Assembly (NCBI GenBank): GCA_945831585.1
Contig: CAMACY010000015.1
Coordinates: forward strand, 1-33,904
DNA from: an uncultured bacterium
GTDB lineage: Bacteria; Verrucomicrobiota; Verrucomicrobiia; Verrucomicrobiales; Akkermansiaceae
Length of the DNA: 33,904 nucleotides
Direction of reading: 5' to 3'
In this document: in pieces, positions 17,371 to 26,400 of the stretch
Position numbering within the stretch: the stretch's first letter is position 1
Layout: the number at the start of each line of letters is the position of its first letter
Notes under the pieces: model-generated
What the model was told of the DNA's origin: nothing
The model's input: the letters and a program-made list of their open reading frames with translations, nothing else
Databases searched by the model: none
Position numbers and translations under genes: made by a program

Positions 17371-17407
17371 ACCGCCCCGAGCCCCAGCGGCTCGGGGCGG
17401 TTCTTTT
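17371..17407 (+). terminator. Rho-independent terminator after the acetyl-CoA synthetase gene
   Basis: A perfect 13-bp stem (17371-17383 with 17389-17401) and 5-base loop, followed by TCTTTT. Confidence 0.9.
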
Positions 17408-17411
17408 GCCG

Positions 17412-17440
17412 TTGACCGTTCCGGCTGCCCGTGCTATAAG
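17412..17440 (+). promoter_or_regulatory. Sigma-70-type promoter of the gtrA-like gene, predicted leaderless
   Basis: -35 TTGACC (17412-17417), 17-bp spacer, -10 TATAAG (17435-17440). The ATG at 17449 is 8 bp after the -10 box. Confidence 0.65.
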
Positions 17441-17448
17441 CCCCCGGT

Positions 17449-17946
17449 ATGGCTAACCACGGCTCCCTCCCGCAGCAAATCACGCGCTTCATCGTCGTCG
17501 GCGTGGGAGCTACCTGGGTGCACTGGGGCACCTACCTGCTTCTCAACCACCTCTTCGGGCTCACCGAGGAGCGCCCCTTTGGGCTGCAACTCAGCTATGC
17601 CGCCGGCTACCTCATCAGTTTTGCGGGCAACTATGTCGCCTCCCTCAAATGGACCTTCCGCACCCGGGGGAGCATCTCCAAAGGGCTGGGCTTTGCGCTG
17701 AGCCACCTCATCAACTTTGCACTGCACATGGGGCTGCTGCGCCTCTTCCTGTGGCTCGGGGTCGGCTCGCTGATGGTACGCGCGCTGCAACGCTTCCTGC
17801 CCCCCCTGGTCGAAACCTTCCCCCGCCTCCTCGAGCCGGAGGCGCTGCTGCCCCTGCCCGTCTTTTGCGTGGTCATCCCCGTGAATTTCCTGCTGGTGCG
17901 CTTCTTCCTGACGCGCGAGCCGAACGCTCAGGACTCGGCGGCGTAG
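17449..17946 (+). CDS. GtrA-family membrane protein
   Basis: The 165-residue protein has four predicted membrane segments, at about residues 6-28, 44-66, 82-104 and 135-158. The first begins QITRFIVVGVGATWVHWG and the last reads VIPVNFLLVRFFLT, in the manner of GtrA (PF04138). Family members are thought to help move lipid-linked sugars such as undecaprenyl-phosphate-glucose across the inner membrane for glycan modification. No glycosyltransferase partner is adjacent, so the substrate is open. The gene converges on pyrophosphatase, and the last 19 bp of the two coding regions overlap tail to tail. Confidence 0.85.
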   Translation: MANHGSLPQQITRFIVVGVGATWVHWGTYLLLNHLFGLTEERPFGLQLSYAAGYLISFAGNYVASLKWTFRTRGSISKGLGFALSHLINFALHMGLLRLFLWLGVGSLMVRALQRFLPPLVETFPRLLEPEALLPLPVFCVVIPVNFLLVRFFLTREPNAQDSAA

Positions 17947-18413
17947 CGCTCCTGCGCCTCCGCCAAAATCCGCTCGGCGGTGGGCACATCGAAGAAATCA
18001 CCCACCTCCGTCACCTTGTCCTGCAAGCGCTTGTAGGTCTGGAAGAAGTTGCGGATTTCGTTCAGGTAGTGCGGCGGCAGGTCGCCCAGGCTGTTGACAT
18101 GCTCGTAGCGCGGATCCCCCACGTTGACCGCGAGAATCTTCACATCCGGCTCGCCGCCGTCAATCATGTCCATGCCGCCGATGATGCGGCAGTCGACATA
18201 GCAACCGGGGAAGGTCGGCGCCGAGGTGAACACCAAGATGTCCAGCGGGTCGCCGTCGAGGTAACGCGTGTGCTCCACAAAGCCGTATTCCGCCGGGTAG
18301 TACACACTGGAATACAGCACGCGATCAAGCTTAATCTTGCCCGTGCGCTCATCCACTTCGTACTTGTTGCGGCTGCCCATGGGAATCTCAATGCGCGCTT
18401 CGACGATATTCAT
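17928..18413 (-). CDS. ppa: Inorganic pyrophosphatase (family I)
   Basis: The 161-residue protein starts at 18413, which gives EARIEIPMGSRNKYEVDERT, the normal family I opening with its Lys and Glu ligands. The signature DGDPLDILVF (about residues 53-62) holds the metal-binding aspartates, followed by DVKILAVNVGDPRY and PHYLNEIRNFFQTYK. It splits pyrophosphate to two phosphates in the cytoplasm and so drives biosynthetic reactions, including nucleotide-sugar synthesis. It is slightly shorter than the 175-residue E. coli enzyme. The frame stays open far upstream, but the start is fixed by family alignment and by a promoter ending 6 bp before the ATG. Confidence 0.95.
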   Translation of the reverse strand: MNIVEARIEIPMGSRNKYEVDERTGKIKLDRVLYSSVYYPAEYGFVEHTRYLDGDPLDILVFTSAPTFPGCYVDCRIIGGMDMIDGGEPDVKILAVNVGDPRYEHVNSLGDLPPHYLNEIRNFFQTYKRLQDKVTEVGDFFDVPTAERILAEAQERYAAES

Positions 18414-18419
18414 GCTCTC

Positions 18420-18448
18420 AGCGTACCGAAACGAGTGCCTGCTGTCAA
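18420..18448 (-). promoter_or_regulatory. Sigma-70-type promoter of ppa, predicted leaderless, overlapping the upstream stop codon
   Basis: On the minus strand, -35 TTGACA (18448-18443), 17-bp spacer and -10 TACGCT (18425-18420) end 6 bp before the ATG at 18413. The TGA inside the -35 box (18447-18445) is also the stop codon of the upstream phosphoglycerate mutase gene. Confidence 0.75.
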
Positions 18449-19149
18449 GCCCGCAACACCTCATTGGCGAGCTTCGTGCAGCGACGCAAATGCAAGTCAT
18501 CATCGAACTCCAGCACCATCGGCTGCCCCGGCGGCAGCTCCGGCACCGGCGCCGTCGGGCGCCGATGCCGCACCAGCGCCAGCAAAGCCCGCAAGCAGGA
18601 ATCATGCGCCACAACCAGCAAGAGCCCCCGATGGCGCAACACAGGCGCCATGGCCTCCTCCCAGCAGCGCCGCAAGCGCGCCGACACATCGGCAAATGAC
18701 TCCGTCGCCGGCAGCTGCCAGGGCTCCAGCGCCACATAGCGCGGGTCGGCATCGCAGCGGCGTGCGTCCCCGGGCGGCAGCGGCGGGGGCGACTCGTCGT
18801 AGCTCCGCTGCCAGCGCTGCAACTGCTCTGCGCCAAAAGATTCAGCCGCCTGCGCCCGATTCATCCCCTGCAACATACCCTCGTGCCGGGCATTGAGGCG
18901 CCAGTCCTTCAGCAGCGGAATCCACGACAGGCCCATCTCGCGCAGAACGATGGCCGCCGTCTCAATCGCCCGGGAAAGCACCGAGGTAAACGCCACGCGA
19001 AACTCCGGCCCCGCATCGCGCAGCAGTCGCCCGGCGAGCACCGCCTCGCGGCGACCGCGCTCCGACAGCGGGACATCCGTCCACCCGCTCAGGCGATTCT
19101 CCTCATCCCAAAGCGAGGCTCCATGCCGCAACAAAACCAAGGTCTTCAT
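18445..19149 (-). CDS. Phosphoglycerate mutase family protein (GpmA-like, divergent active site)
   Basis: The 234-residue protein begins MKTLVLLRHGASLWDEENRL with the phosphorylated His of RHG, then SGWTDVPLSERG and TSVLSRAIETA. This is the GpmA-type (2,3-bisphosphoglycerate-dependent) layout, so glycolytic 3-PG/2-PG interconversion is the first guess. However, the usual RHYGALQG reads RHEGMLQG here, and the usual AHGNSLRAL around the second catalytic His reads AHDSCLRAL. The two catalytic histidines and arginines are kept. It may be a genuine mutase with drift, or a related phosphatase. The frame stays open upstream through the divergent rpoN gene, but nothing there resembles the family. I see no clear promoter. 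Confidence 0.78.
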   Translation of the reverse strand: MKTLVLLRHGASLWDEENRLSGWTDVPLSERGRREAVLAGRLLRDAGPEFRVAFTSVLSRAIETAAIVLREMGLSWIPLLKDWRLNARHEGMLQGMNRAQAAESFGAEQLQRWQRSYDESPPPLPPGDARRCDADPRYVALEPWQLPATESFADVSARLRRCWEEAMAPVLRHRGLLLVVAHDSCLRALLALVRHRRPTAPVPELPPGQPMVLEFDDDLHLRRCTKLANEVLRA

Positions 19150-19248
19150 GCCGCATGAGACAAGCCGAGAAGCGTCACCGCCCGCAAAACAGGCGGATTT
19201 TCCTCGTCTTTTGTGGGGGAACATCATGCGCGCGGTCAGAGTTGGCAC

Positions 19249-19277
19249 TTGGCAAGCGCGGCGGCATCTGCCATAAT
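19249..19277 (+). promoter_or_regulatory. Sigma-70-type promoter of the rpoN operon, predicted leaderless
   Basis: -35 TTGGCA (19249-19254), 17-bp spacer, -10 CATAAT (19272-19277). The ATG at 19285 is 7 bp downstream. An in-frame ATG at 19276 overlaps the -10 box and so should not be in the transcript. Confidence 0.65.
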
Positions 19278-19284
19278 GCGGCTC

Positions 19285-20589
19285 ATGAGCGGTGCGGCTC
19301 TGCAACAGGGCATGAAGCAAAACATGGTGGCCACCGCCGCCATGCAGCAGTTCATGCGCACCCTGCAAGCCACCACCGCCGAGCTGCAGCAGCTCGCCGC
19401 CCAAGCAATGGCCGCCAACCCCGCCCTGGAGGAGCTGCCGCCCCCCGAAGAGGAGGGCGATGCCGCCCCCCTCGACTGCGAAGCGACGCGCCGCCACGAG
19501 CTCTTTCTGGACAGCCTGACCGAGGAACCCAGCCTGCGCGAGTATGTCGCGGAGCAGCTGCGCCGCAGCGGGCTGGAGGCTCCCATCGAACGCGCGGCAC
19601 TGCGTCTGGTCGACCATCTCGATACCCACGGGCGTTTCGACAGCTCCCCCGAGGAGCTCTGCCGCGGCGAGCATCTCGATCCCGCCGACTTCCTCCTTGC
19701 CCTCAGTGCCCTGCGCGACTGCGAACCGCCCGGGGTGGGCTCCTTCGACCTGCGTGACAGTCTCATGCTGCAACTGGAGCATGCGGGCGAGGGCGAGGGA
19801 CTGCCCATGCAGCTGTTGCGCGAACACTGGGAGGCTCTGGTGCGCCACCGCTACGCCGAGGCAGCGCGCGCCCTCGGCTGCACGGAGGGCGAAGTCGCTG
19901 CCGCCGCGCAGCGCATTGCCCGCCTCGACCCCGACCCCGGTAGCCACTTCGCGCGCACGGAGCGCGAGGTCATTCGCCCCGACCTTTGGGTGGACGCTCA
20001 GCTGCAGGTCACCCTCACGGGGGAGCAGGTGCCGCGGCTCACCCTTTCCCCGACCTACCGTGAATTGATGGCCGAGCGCGCGGAGGATGTTCCCCTGCGC
20101 CGCTATCTTTCGCGCTGCTTCCGCGAGGGGCGCGAGTTTATCCGCGCGGTGGAGGAGCGGCAACGCACCTTGCTGCTGGTGGCGCGTGCCATCGTCGCGC
20201 GCCAGCAAAGCTTTTTCCGCCAAGGTCCGTCCCGACTGGCTCCGCTGAAGATGGAGCAGATTGCGGCGGACACGGGACTGAGCATCTCCACCGTCTCGCG
20301 CGCCGTCAACGGCAAATACCTCGGCTGCGCCTTCGGGGTGTGGGAGTTGCGCCGCTTCTTCTCCCAGGCTCTGCCTGCCGCCGAGGGCGGCGAGGGAGCC
20401 CTCTCTGCCGAAACCGCGCAGGCGCGCATCCGCGCCCTCATCGCCGCCGAAGACCCGCGCCACCCGCTCTCCGATGCCAAAATCGAGCGCGCGCTGGCTG
20501 CCGAGGGGCTCATGATCGCGCGCCGCACCATCGCCAAGTACCGCGAGCAGATGAAAATCCTGCCCGCCTCCCTCCGCCGCCGCTCATGA
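19285..20589 (+). CDS. rpoN: RNA polymerase sigma-54 factor
   Basis: The 434-residue protein has the sigma-54 layout. A Gln/Leu-rich N-terminal region I (about 1-48) interacts with activators, followed by a short acidic region II. The core-binding region includes LRDCEPPGVGSFDLRDSL. A helix-turn-helix lies in DTGLSISTVSRAVNGKY (about 331-347). The RpoN box, ARRTIAKYREQMKILP, sits close to the C-terminus and reads the -24 promoter element. It is about 40 residues shorter than E. coli RpoN. It directs core RNA polymerase to -24/-12 promoters and needs AAA+ activators, none of which are in the window. Its stop overlaps recQ by four bases. Confidence 0.93.
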   Translation: MSGAALQQGMKQNMVATAAMQQFMRTLQATTAELQQLAAQAMAANPALEELPPPEEEGDAAPLDCEATRRHELFLDSLTEEPSLREYVAEQLRRSGLEAPIERAALRLVDHLDTHGRFDSSPEELCRGEHLDPADFLLALSALRDCEPPGVGSFDLRDSLMLQLEHAGEGEGLPMQLLREHWEALVRHRYAEAARALGCTEGEVAAAAQRIARLDPDPGSHFARTEREVIRPDLWVDAQLQVTLTGEQVPRLTLSPTYRELMAERAEDVPLRRYLSRCFREGREFIRAVEERQRTLLLVARAIVARQQSFFRQGPSRLAPLKMEQIAADTGLSISTVSRAVNGKYLGCAFGVWELRRFFSQALPAAEGGEGALSAETAQARIRALIAAEDPRHPLSDAKIERALAAEGLMIARRTIAKYREQMKILPASLRRRS

Positions 20590-22403
20590 CCGCCGACCAA
20601 GAACGCCGCATCCTGCAACGCTTCGGTCTGGGCGCACTGCGCCCCGGTCAGCGCGAGCTGCTGGCGCACGCGCTGGCGGGGCGCAGCGCGCTGGGCGTGC
20701 TGCCCACGGGACACGGCAAGAGCTTGGTCTACCAGGCCGCGGCAGCGCTGCTGGGCGGTGTCTCCGTCGTTATCTCGCCGCTCATCGCGCTCATGCGCGA
20801 CCAGTGCGCTGCGCTGGCTGCCCGCGGCATTTCCGCCGCGCGCTTCGACTCCACACTGGCGCCCGAGCAGCGCGCCGAGGTGCTGCAAGCCCTGCGCAGC
20901 GGGAGCCTGCGGCTGCTCTACCTCGCCCCTGAGGCGCTGCAGAGCCCCGAGCTCGATGAAGCGCTGCGCGCCGCGCCGCTGAGCCTCTTTGTGGTAGACG
21001 AGGCGCACTGCGTCTCGCAGTGGGGCCACAGTTTCCGCCCCGATTACCTGCAACTGCCGCTTTGGTACCGCCGCTATGCCTTCCGCAGCCTGCTGGCGCT
21101 CACCGCCACGGCCACGCCGCCGGTGCAGCGCGATTTGTGCGCGACCTTTGACATTCCGCGCGAGACCGTCGTGGCGCTCCCCCCCGACCGTCCCAATATC
21201 GAACGCCGCGTGCTCCCCACCGAGGAGCGGCTCGCCGAGCTGCAGCGCGTGCTCCGCGACCCCGCCCACCTGCCTGCTATTGTGTACTGCCGCACGCGGC
21301 AGGAGACGGAGGACATCGCCGCCGAGCTGCAAGGGGCGGGGCTACCTGCCGTGGCTTACCATGCAGGACAGAGCGCCGAAACCCGCAGCGAGCTGCAGGA
21401 TGCCTTTCTCGCCAACCGCCATCGTATCCTCGTCGCGACCATCGCCTTCGGCATGGGGGTGGACAAGCCCGATGTCCGCAGCGTGGTGCACTACAGCCTG
21501 CCCACCTCGCCGGAGTCCTACCTGCAAGAGAGCGGGCGCGCGGGGCGGGACGGCGCCCCGGCTCTCAGTCTCGTGCTCTTGCAGGGCGATGATGTGACGG
21601 ATGCCCGCAACCGCATCCGCGCCGCCGAGCCGGATGCCGAGGGGGTGCTCAGCGCCCTGCGCCGCCTACTGCCGCCGGGACGCCGTGTGGTTTCACCCTG
21701 GGAAATCACCACCTGCTGCGATGTGCCCGAGGAGGTCATCACCCGCGCCCTGCACCGCCTGACGGCGGCGGGGGTGCTCGCCGTCGAGGCGCGCGGCTAC
21801 CAGTGCTACAAGGTGCGTCCGCTCTTCCCCCTGAACACGATTCTCGCAGGGCGTGATGCCGAGGAGGCGGCACGCCTACGCTGGCTGGATGCCCACCGCG
21901 AGGGCGAGGTGGAGGAGGCAGCCCTTGCCTGGGGCTGCTCCTACGCCGAGGCGGGGCAACTCCTGAGTGATTGCGAGGCTTCGGGCGAGTGGCGGCTCGC
22001 GCTGCGCCGCCGCGCGCTGGCACTACACACGCTGCGCCCGCAAACCGATGTCCGCGCCGAGGCCGCCGCGCTCTCAGAGAGCTTTGCCCGCCGCCGCGAG
22101 GACGATGAGCACCGCCTCGAGCTGCTGCTGCGCCTGCTGCGCTGCCCGGAGCAGCTCGGGGCGCAGCTGCGCGCCTACTTTGTCGACGGTAGCGAACCGA
22201 CCGCCGCCCCCACCCTGCCGCCCCCCGTGCGGCGGCGTAGCGCGCCGCTCCCCCCGCCGGACGGAGAACTGCCCGCCTTTGCCCGCGAGGCTCAGCGCCG
22301 CCGCTTTCTGCTGGGGCTCTCCTCGCCGGGCAGCATGGCCAAGCGGCTGTGGAGCCACCCACTCTACGGCTACTGCCGCGGCGCCGCCTGGGACGAACTC
22401 TGA
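20586..22403 (+). CDS. RecQ-family ATP-dependent DNA helicase
   Basis: The 605-residue protein starts in an ATGA overlap with rpoN. It has the superfamily 2 motifs in order: Walker A VLPTGHGKSLVYQ (TGHGKS instead of the common TGGGKS), ISPLIALMRDQ, the DEAH box VVDEAHCVSQWGHSFRPDY, LTATATPPVQRD, YHAGQS, and ATIAFGMGVDKPDVR with ESGRAGRDG. After the helicase core comes a winged-helix-like region (about 370-420). I see no four-cysteine zinc site and no HRDC domain. The C-terminal RRRFLLGLSSPGSMAKRLW resembles an end motif of a short RecQ subgroup. It unwinds DNA 3' to 5' in repair or recombination. It may not be the only RecQ in the genome. Confidence 0.9.
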   Translation: MTADQERRILQRFGLGALRPGQRELLAHALAGRSALGVLPTGHGKSLVYQAAAALLGGVSVVISPLIALMRDQCAALAARGISAARFDSTLAPEQRAEVLQALRSGSLRLLYLAPEALQSPELDEALRAAPLSLFVVDEAHCVSQWGHSFRPDYLQLPLWYRRYAFRSLLALTATATPPVQRDLCATFDIPRETVVALPPDRPNIERRVLPTEERLAELQRVLRDPAHLPAIVYCRTRQETEDIAAELQGAGLPAVAYHAGQSAETRSELQDAFLANRHRILVATIAFGMGVDKPDVRSVVHYSLPTSPESYLQESGRAGRDGAPALSLVLLQGDDVTDARNRIRAAEPDAEGVLSALRRLLPPGRRVVSPWEITTCCDVPEEVITRALHRLTAAGVLAVEARGYQCYKVRPLFPLNTILAGRDAEEAARLRWLDAHREGEVEEAALAWGCSYAEAGQLLSDCEASGEWRLALRRRALALHTLRPQTDVRAEAAALSESFARRREDDEHRLELLLRLLRCPEQLGAQLRAYFVDGSEPTAAPTLPPPVRRRSAPLPPPDGELPAFAREAQRRRFLLGLSSPGSMAKRLWSHPLYGYCRGAAWDEL

Positions 22404-22416
22404 GCCCCCCAACAGC

Positions 22417-23484
22417 ATGAAAACACTCCTTCTTCTTCTCCTGCTTGCCCTGCCGATTCTGCCCGCTACCGCCGACAGCTGCACCGCTGCGGATGCCCCC
22501 GGGCACGAGCCCACCGCCCTGCCCAAGCTCCCGGCGGATGCTGCGCCGCGCCACATCATCCTCATGATCGGCGACGGCATGGGCGCGGAGCATGTGTGGG
22601 CGGCGTGGATGGTCAATCGCGGAAAACTCAACATCACGCAGTTGCCCGTCATCGGCTTCTCACGCACCCCCTCGGCCTCGCACGCCATCACGGACTCGGC
22701 GGCGGGAGCCACCGCCCCGGCCTGCGGCGTCAAAGCCGTCAACGGGCACATTGCTCAGGACAGCGAGGGGCGAGCGGCGGAGTCGATTCTGCTCCGTGCG
22801 CAGCGCGCAGGGCTAAGCACCGGGCTCATCGCCACCAAGGACATCACGGATGCCACCCCCGCCTGCTTCTACGCCCACGCCGACGACCGCCGCCAAAAGG
22901 CGCTCATCGCCGCCCAACTGCCCGAGAGCGGCATAGCTTTCGTGCGCGGCGGCGGGAGCAAGCATTTCCGCGAGGAGCAGCTGCAAGAGATGCGCCGGCG
23001 CGGCATGGACATCGAGCTGCTCAGCGACGGGGACATGCCGCCCGCAGGACAGCGCGGCGATGTGCTCCCCAAAGCCACCCGCGAGGCACTGGAGCGTCTC
23101 AGCCGCAACCCCCAAGGCTTTTTCCTGATGATTGAGGGCTCGCAGATTGATGTGGCCGCCCACCGTAACGATCTGCGCGAGACCGTGCGCGAGGTGTTGG
23201 ACTTCGACCGCGCCGTCGGCGAGGTGCTGAGTTGGATGCAGCAGCACCCCGACACCCTGCTGCTCGTTACCGCAGACCACCAGACGGGCGGGCTCAGCAT
23301 CCTGGGCGGCTCGATCCCAGAGGGGCGCGTGGACGCTCATTTCAGCACCGGTTCACACAGCGGCGTAGCGGTGCCGCTCTACGCCGCCGGTGCCGGAGCC
23401 GCCCGCTTCGGCGGCATTTGGGACAACACCGAGCTCCACGGCCTCCTGCGCAAGGCTCTGCCGATGCCAGCAGCTCAGGAGTGA
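22417..23484 (+). CDS. Exported alkaline phosphatase (PhoA family)
   Basis: The start at 22417, 13 bp after recQ, gives a clear signal peptide (MKTLLLLLLLALPILPATA). The 355-residue protein keeps the PhoA metal and catalytic residues: Asp in MIGDGMG, nucleophile Ser94 in TDSAAGATA, Asp/Thr in TDATPAC, Glu/Asp/His in EGSQIDVAAHRND, Asp-His in TADHQTGG, and the late His in STGSHSG. It would release phosphate from monoesters in the periplasm using two zinc ions and one magnesium. It is about 100 residues shorter than E. coli PhoA, so some surface insertions are missing. It ends 10 bp inside the convergent ankyrin gene, with no terminator between. Confidence 0.92.
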   Translation: MKTLLLLLLLALPILPATADSCTAADAPGHEPTALPKLPADAAPRHIILMIGDGMGAEHVWAAWMVNRGKLNITQLPVIGFSRTPSASHAITDSAAGATAPACGVKAVNGHIAQDSEGRAAESILLRAQRAGLSTGLIATKDITDATPACFYAHADDRRQKALIAAQLPESGIAFVRGGGSKHFREEQLQEMRRRGMDIELLSDGDMPPAGQRGDVLPKATREALERLSRNPQGFFLMIEGSQIDVAAHRNDLRETVREVLDFDRAVGEVLSWMQQHPDTLLLVTADHQTGGLSILGGSIPEGRVDAHFSTGSHSGVAVPLYAAGAGAARFGGIWDNTELHGLLRKALPMPAAQE

Positions 23485-26400
23485 TTGGGGATTTCCTCGT
23501 CGAGCATCACCGCCCCCAGCTGCCGCAGGAACGCCACCCACTCGCGGGCGGCCACGAGGCGCTTCTCGCCCTGCTCATTGTAGTAGTAGCAGTCGGCAAG
23601 CCCCAGCAGGCTGCGATGAGCCGACACTCGGGCGTTGATATCGGCTCCGAACTCGATGAGCAGCTCGGCCATCTCCATCTGCTGCTGCAAGACCTTCGCC
23701 TGCTCCTCGGGGCTGCGCTTGGCCTGCTCTTCGCCCCCGGTCAGCCGACCGCAGTACGCCAGCATCGGCTCATCCTTGTAGCGGGTTTCGGGGGAAACCC
23801 CGCGCTCCAACAAGGCCCGCGCCATCTTCTTGTCTCCCCGGCGGACGGCATAGCTCAACAGCGTCTCCGGCGTCAGCGGCGAGGCGGTGGCGGGGTCGTA
23901 GCCCTCCTCGATGAGCGCCATGCGCACCGAGGCCGACGGCTTATCCTCCAGACGGCTCAACGCGATGGGAATATCCACATTGTTCTCGCGCAGCGTCAGC
24001 CGCGAGCTGTCGGCACCGCAGCGCATCAGCAGGCGCAGCATGGGCACGCGTCCGTCACGCACCGCTAACGCCAACGCCGTTTTGCCGTCCGCATCCTCCG
24101 CATCAATCGATGCCCCGTGGCTCAGCACCAGCTCCAGCATGGCGCGATTTTCCTCCGGCTTGCGCGTCGGCCCGGCGTTCTCCACCGCCGCGCAAGCGGG
24201 CCAACCCAGCGCCTCCATCCGGCGCAGGTCGGCTCCGTGCGCCAGCATCAGCTCCGTCATGGCACGGCTGCGGCGAATCGCCTCATAGAGCGGGGGCGGC
24301 ATGCGCATACTCCCCTGCCCGGAACAGGCCAGCGGGTCAGCCCCGGCCTCCAACAAGCGCTTCACCATCTCCGCATTCTCCGCATACAGCGCCACCCACA
24401 GCGCCGACTCACCATTGAGCCCCCGTGCCTGAGCCAGCTCGGGATGCCCCTCCAGCATGGCGGCGGCCTCGTCAAAGCGTTTTTCGTGCAGCGCCTTCAT
24501 GAACGCCGAGCGCAGCTTGTCGGTCTCCGTGGCATCCGGCGCGCGGAAGAAACAGCCGGCAGCCCGCATTCCCCGTCTAAGCTCGAGCATATAGCCCTCT
24601 CGCGCAGGCTGCCCGACCTCGGCCGCCGCCGCCAAGGCATTGGCATCCCACCGCCCCTCGGCATCGGTGTAGCACAAGACAGGCGCCCCGTTTTGGTTCA
24701 TGGCGGCGCGCACGGATTCATCCTGCGTCATGCGCTGCCACGCCTGCTCCGTGGCACCACCGCGAGCGCCCAGCAGCACCGCCACCGCCGCGCGGTCATG
24801 GACCGAAGCAAAGCGGCGCGCCGCCCCCCAATCCTCAAAGGTACGCAGCTCGTCCGCTCCCTCCGGCGGCGGCAGCTCGGCAGCGATGGCAGCCCACACC
24901 TCGGGTTCCGTTTCCGTCTGCCGCAGCGTGAGCAACTTGCCCGCCGCCGTGCGCAGCCGCAGCGCCTCCTGACGCTGCCGCAGCCCGAAACTCACCACCG
25001 AGCTCAACGAATTGCAGAAGAAAATCCGCTCCAGTGGTCGCGCCATGTACACCATGGGCACTCCGTTGACCACATAATTGAGGTGCGGAATCGGGCGTAT
25101 ATGATTGCGCTCCATCCAATCCTGCACATGAGCCACATCCTCCTCGCCCAGCTGACCCAAGCGCACCTGCACCTCCTGACCATCGCTCTTGCGCAGCAGC
25201 AGTGGCTCGCGGCGCGTATCGCGCATCGGCATCGACGAGCCCAGCTCCGCAATACCTGCGCGAAAAACGTGAATCCGGCCATCCTGCCCCTCCAGATGCC
25301 ACTCATAATCCCCGAGCTCCACGGGCGGGTAGGGACTCTCGGGCTCACGCGTCGCCGTCGGCTGCTCCTTCGGCGTGGCCTGCCACCACGCATCTGCCTG
25401 CTGCCGCAGGCGCACGATGTCCGCATGGCTCCCCGTCTCGCGCCCGGGGGTCGAGCAGATGCAGGCGCGGTAGAGCCACTCCTCGGCCAGATAAGCCGCC
25501 GCCGTGGTCTTCCCCTCGCTCGCCAATTTCTCCATCAGCGCACGCCGCGCCTCGGCCGGCATCGCATCGCCGCAGAGCAGGTTCAAGCGCTCCACCGTGG
25601 TCGCAGGCGCCATCTGCACCAAGCGGAGCCAAGCCGCCGGCTCATGCTGCGCCAACAGCGCGCCGAACCACCACTGCAGCTCCGGCGCCGCCCCCTCGGG
25701 CAACTCCGGCAACTGCTCCGCACAGCCGATTTCCTCTGCGAACTCGCGGCGCACATGAGCACGCAGCTTCTCCTTCTCTGCCGCCGACACCGCCGGATCC
25801 AGCAACTTCAGGAACAGGGGAGCCGCCAACTGCGTCTCGGTCTGCACCGCCACCAGCGCGCGCATCTGCCGCTCCCCCAGCAGCGTCACCGCCAGCGCCC
25901 GCTGCAGCTGTGCCGCACCGCGAAAATGCGTCAGCAACGCATGCAGCGCCGCCGGGCTGACCCCGCGCAACTCATACTGGTTGATGAGCATCGGCCACAG
26001 ATTCTTCTCGTTCAACACCCCTGCCAACGCGCGAGCCGCCTGCTGCAGCGCCTCCGTCCTGCCGTCGCGCTCCAGACAAGCCATGCGCAGCACCACGCGG
26101 TGCAGCGCCAGTTGCAGCGCACGCGCCTCGCGCCGCAGCCCCTCATCATCCATCGAGAAACGCGGTCCCTGAGGCGTATTCACAATGTCAATACCATCCC
26201 GCAACAGCTCAACGCGGATGTACGAGGTAAAGCTGTCGTAACCCTCCACACCCATGAGCGCGCGGCGGTAGCCCTCCGGCAGCACCATCTCGGCCTCCTT
26301 GAGGGCAAAAGCCGTCACAACGCCCAAGCGCGCGCCCTCGGTCAGGCGGCGCAGAGCCGCCACGTCCTCCTCCACAGGCTCCGGAGCTGCGCCGAACCAT

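Noticed and set aside
19150..20463. Upstream extension of the phosphoglycerate mutase frame through the rpoN region
   Set aside because: The extension is antisense to rpoN and unlike the family. The protein proper begins at MKTLVLLRHG.
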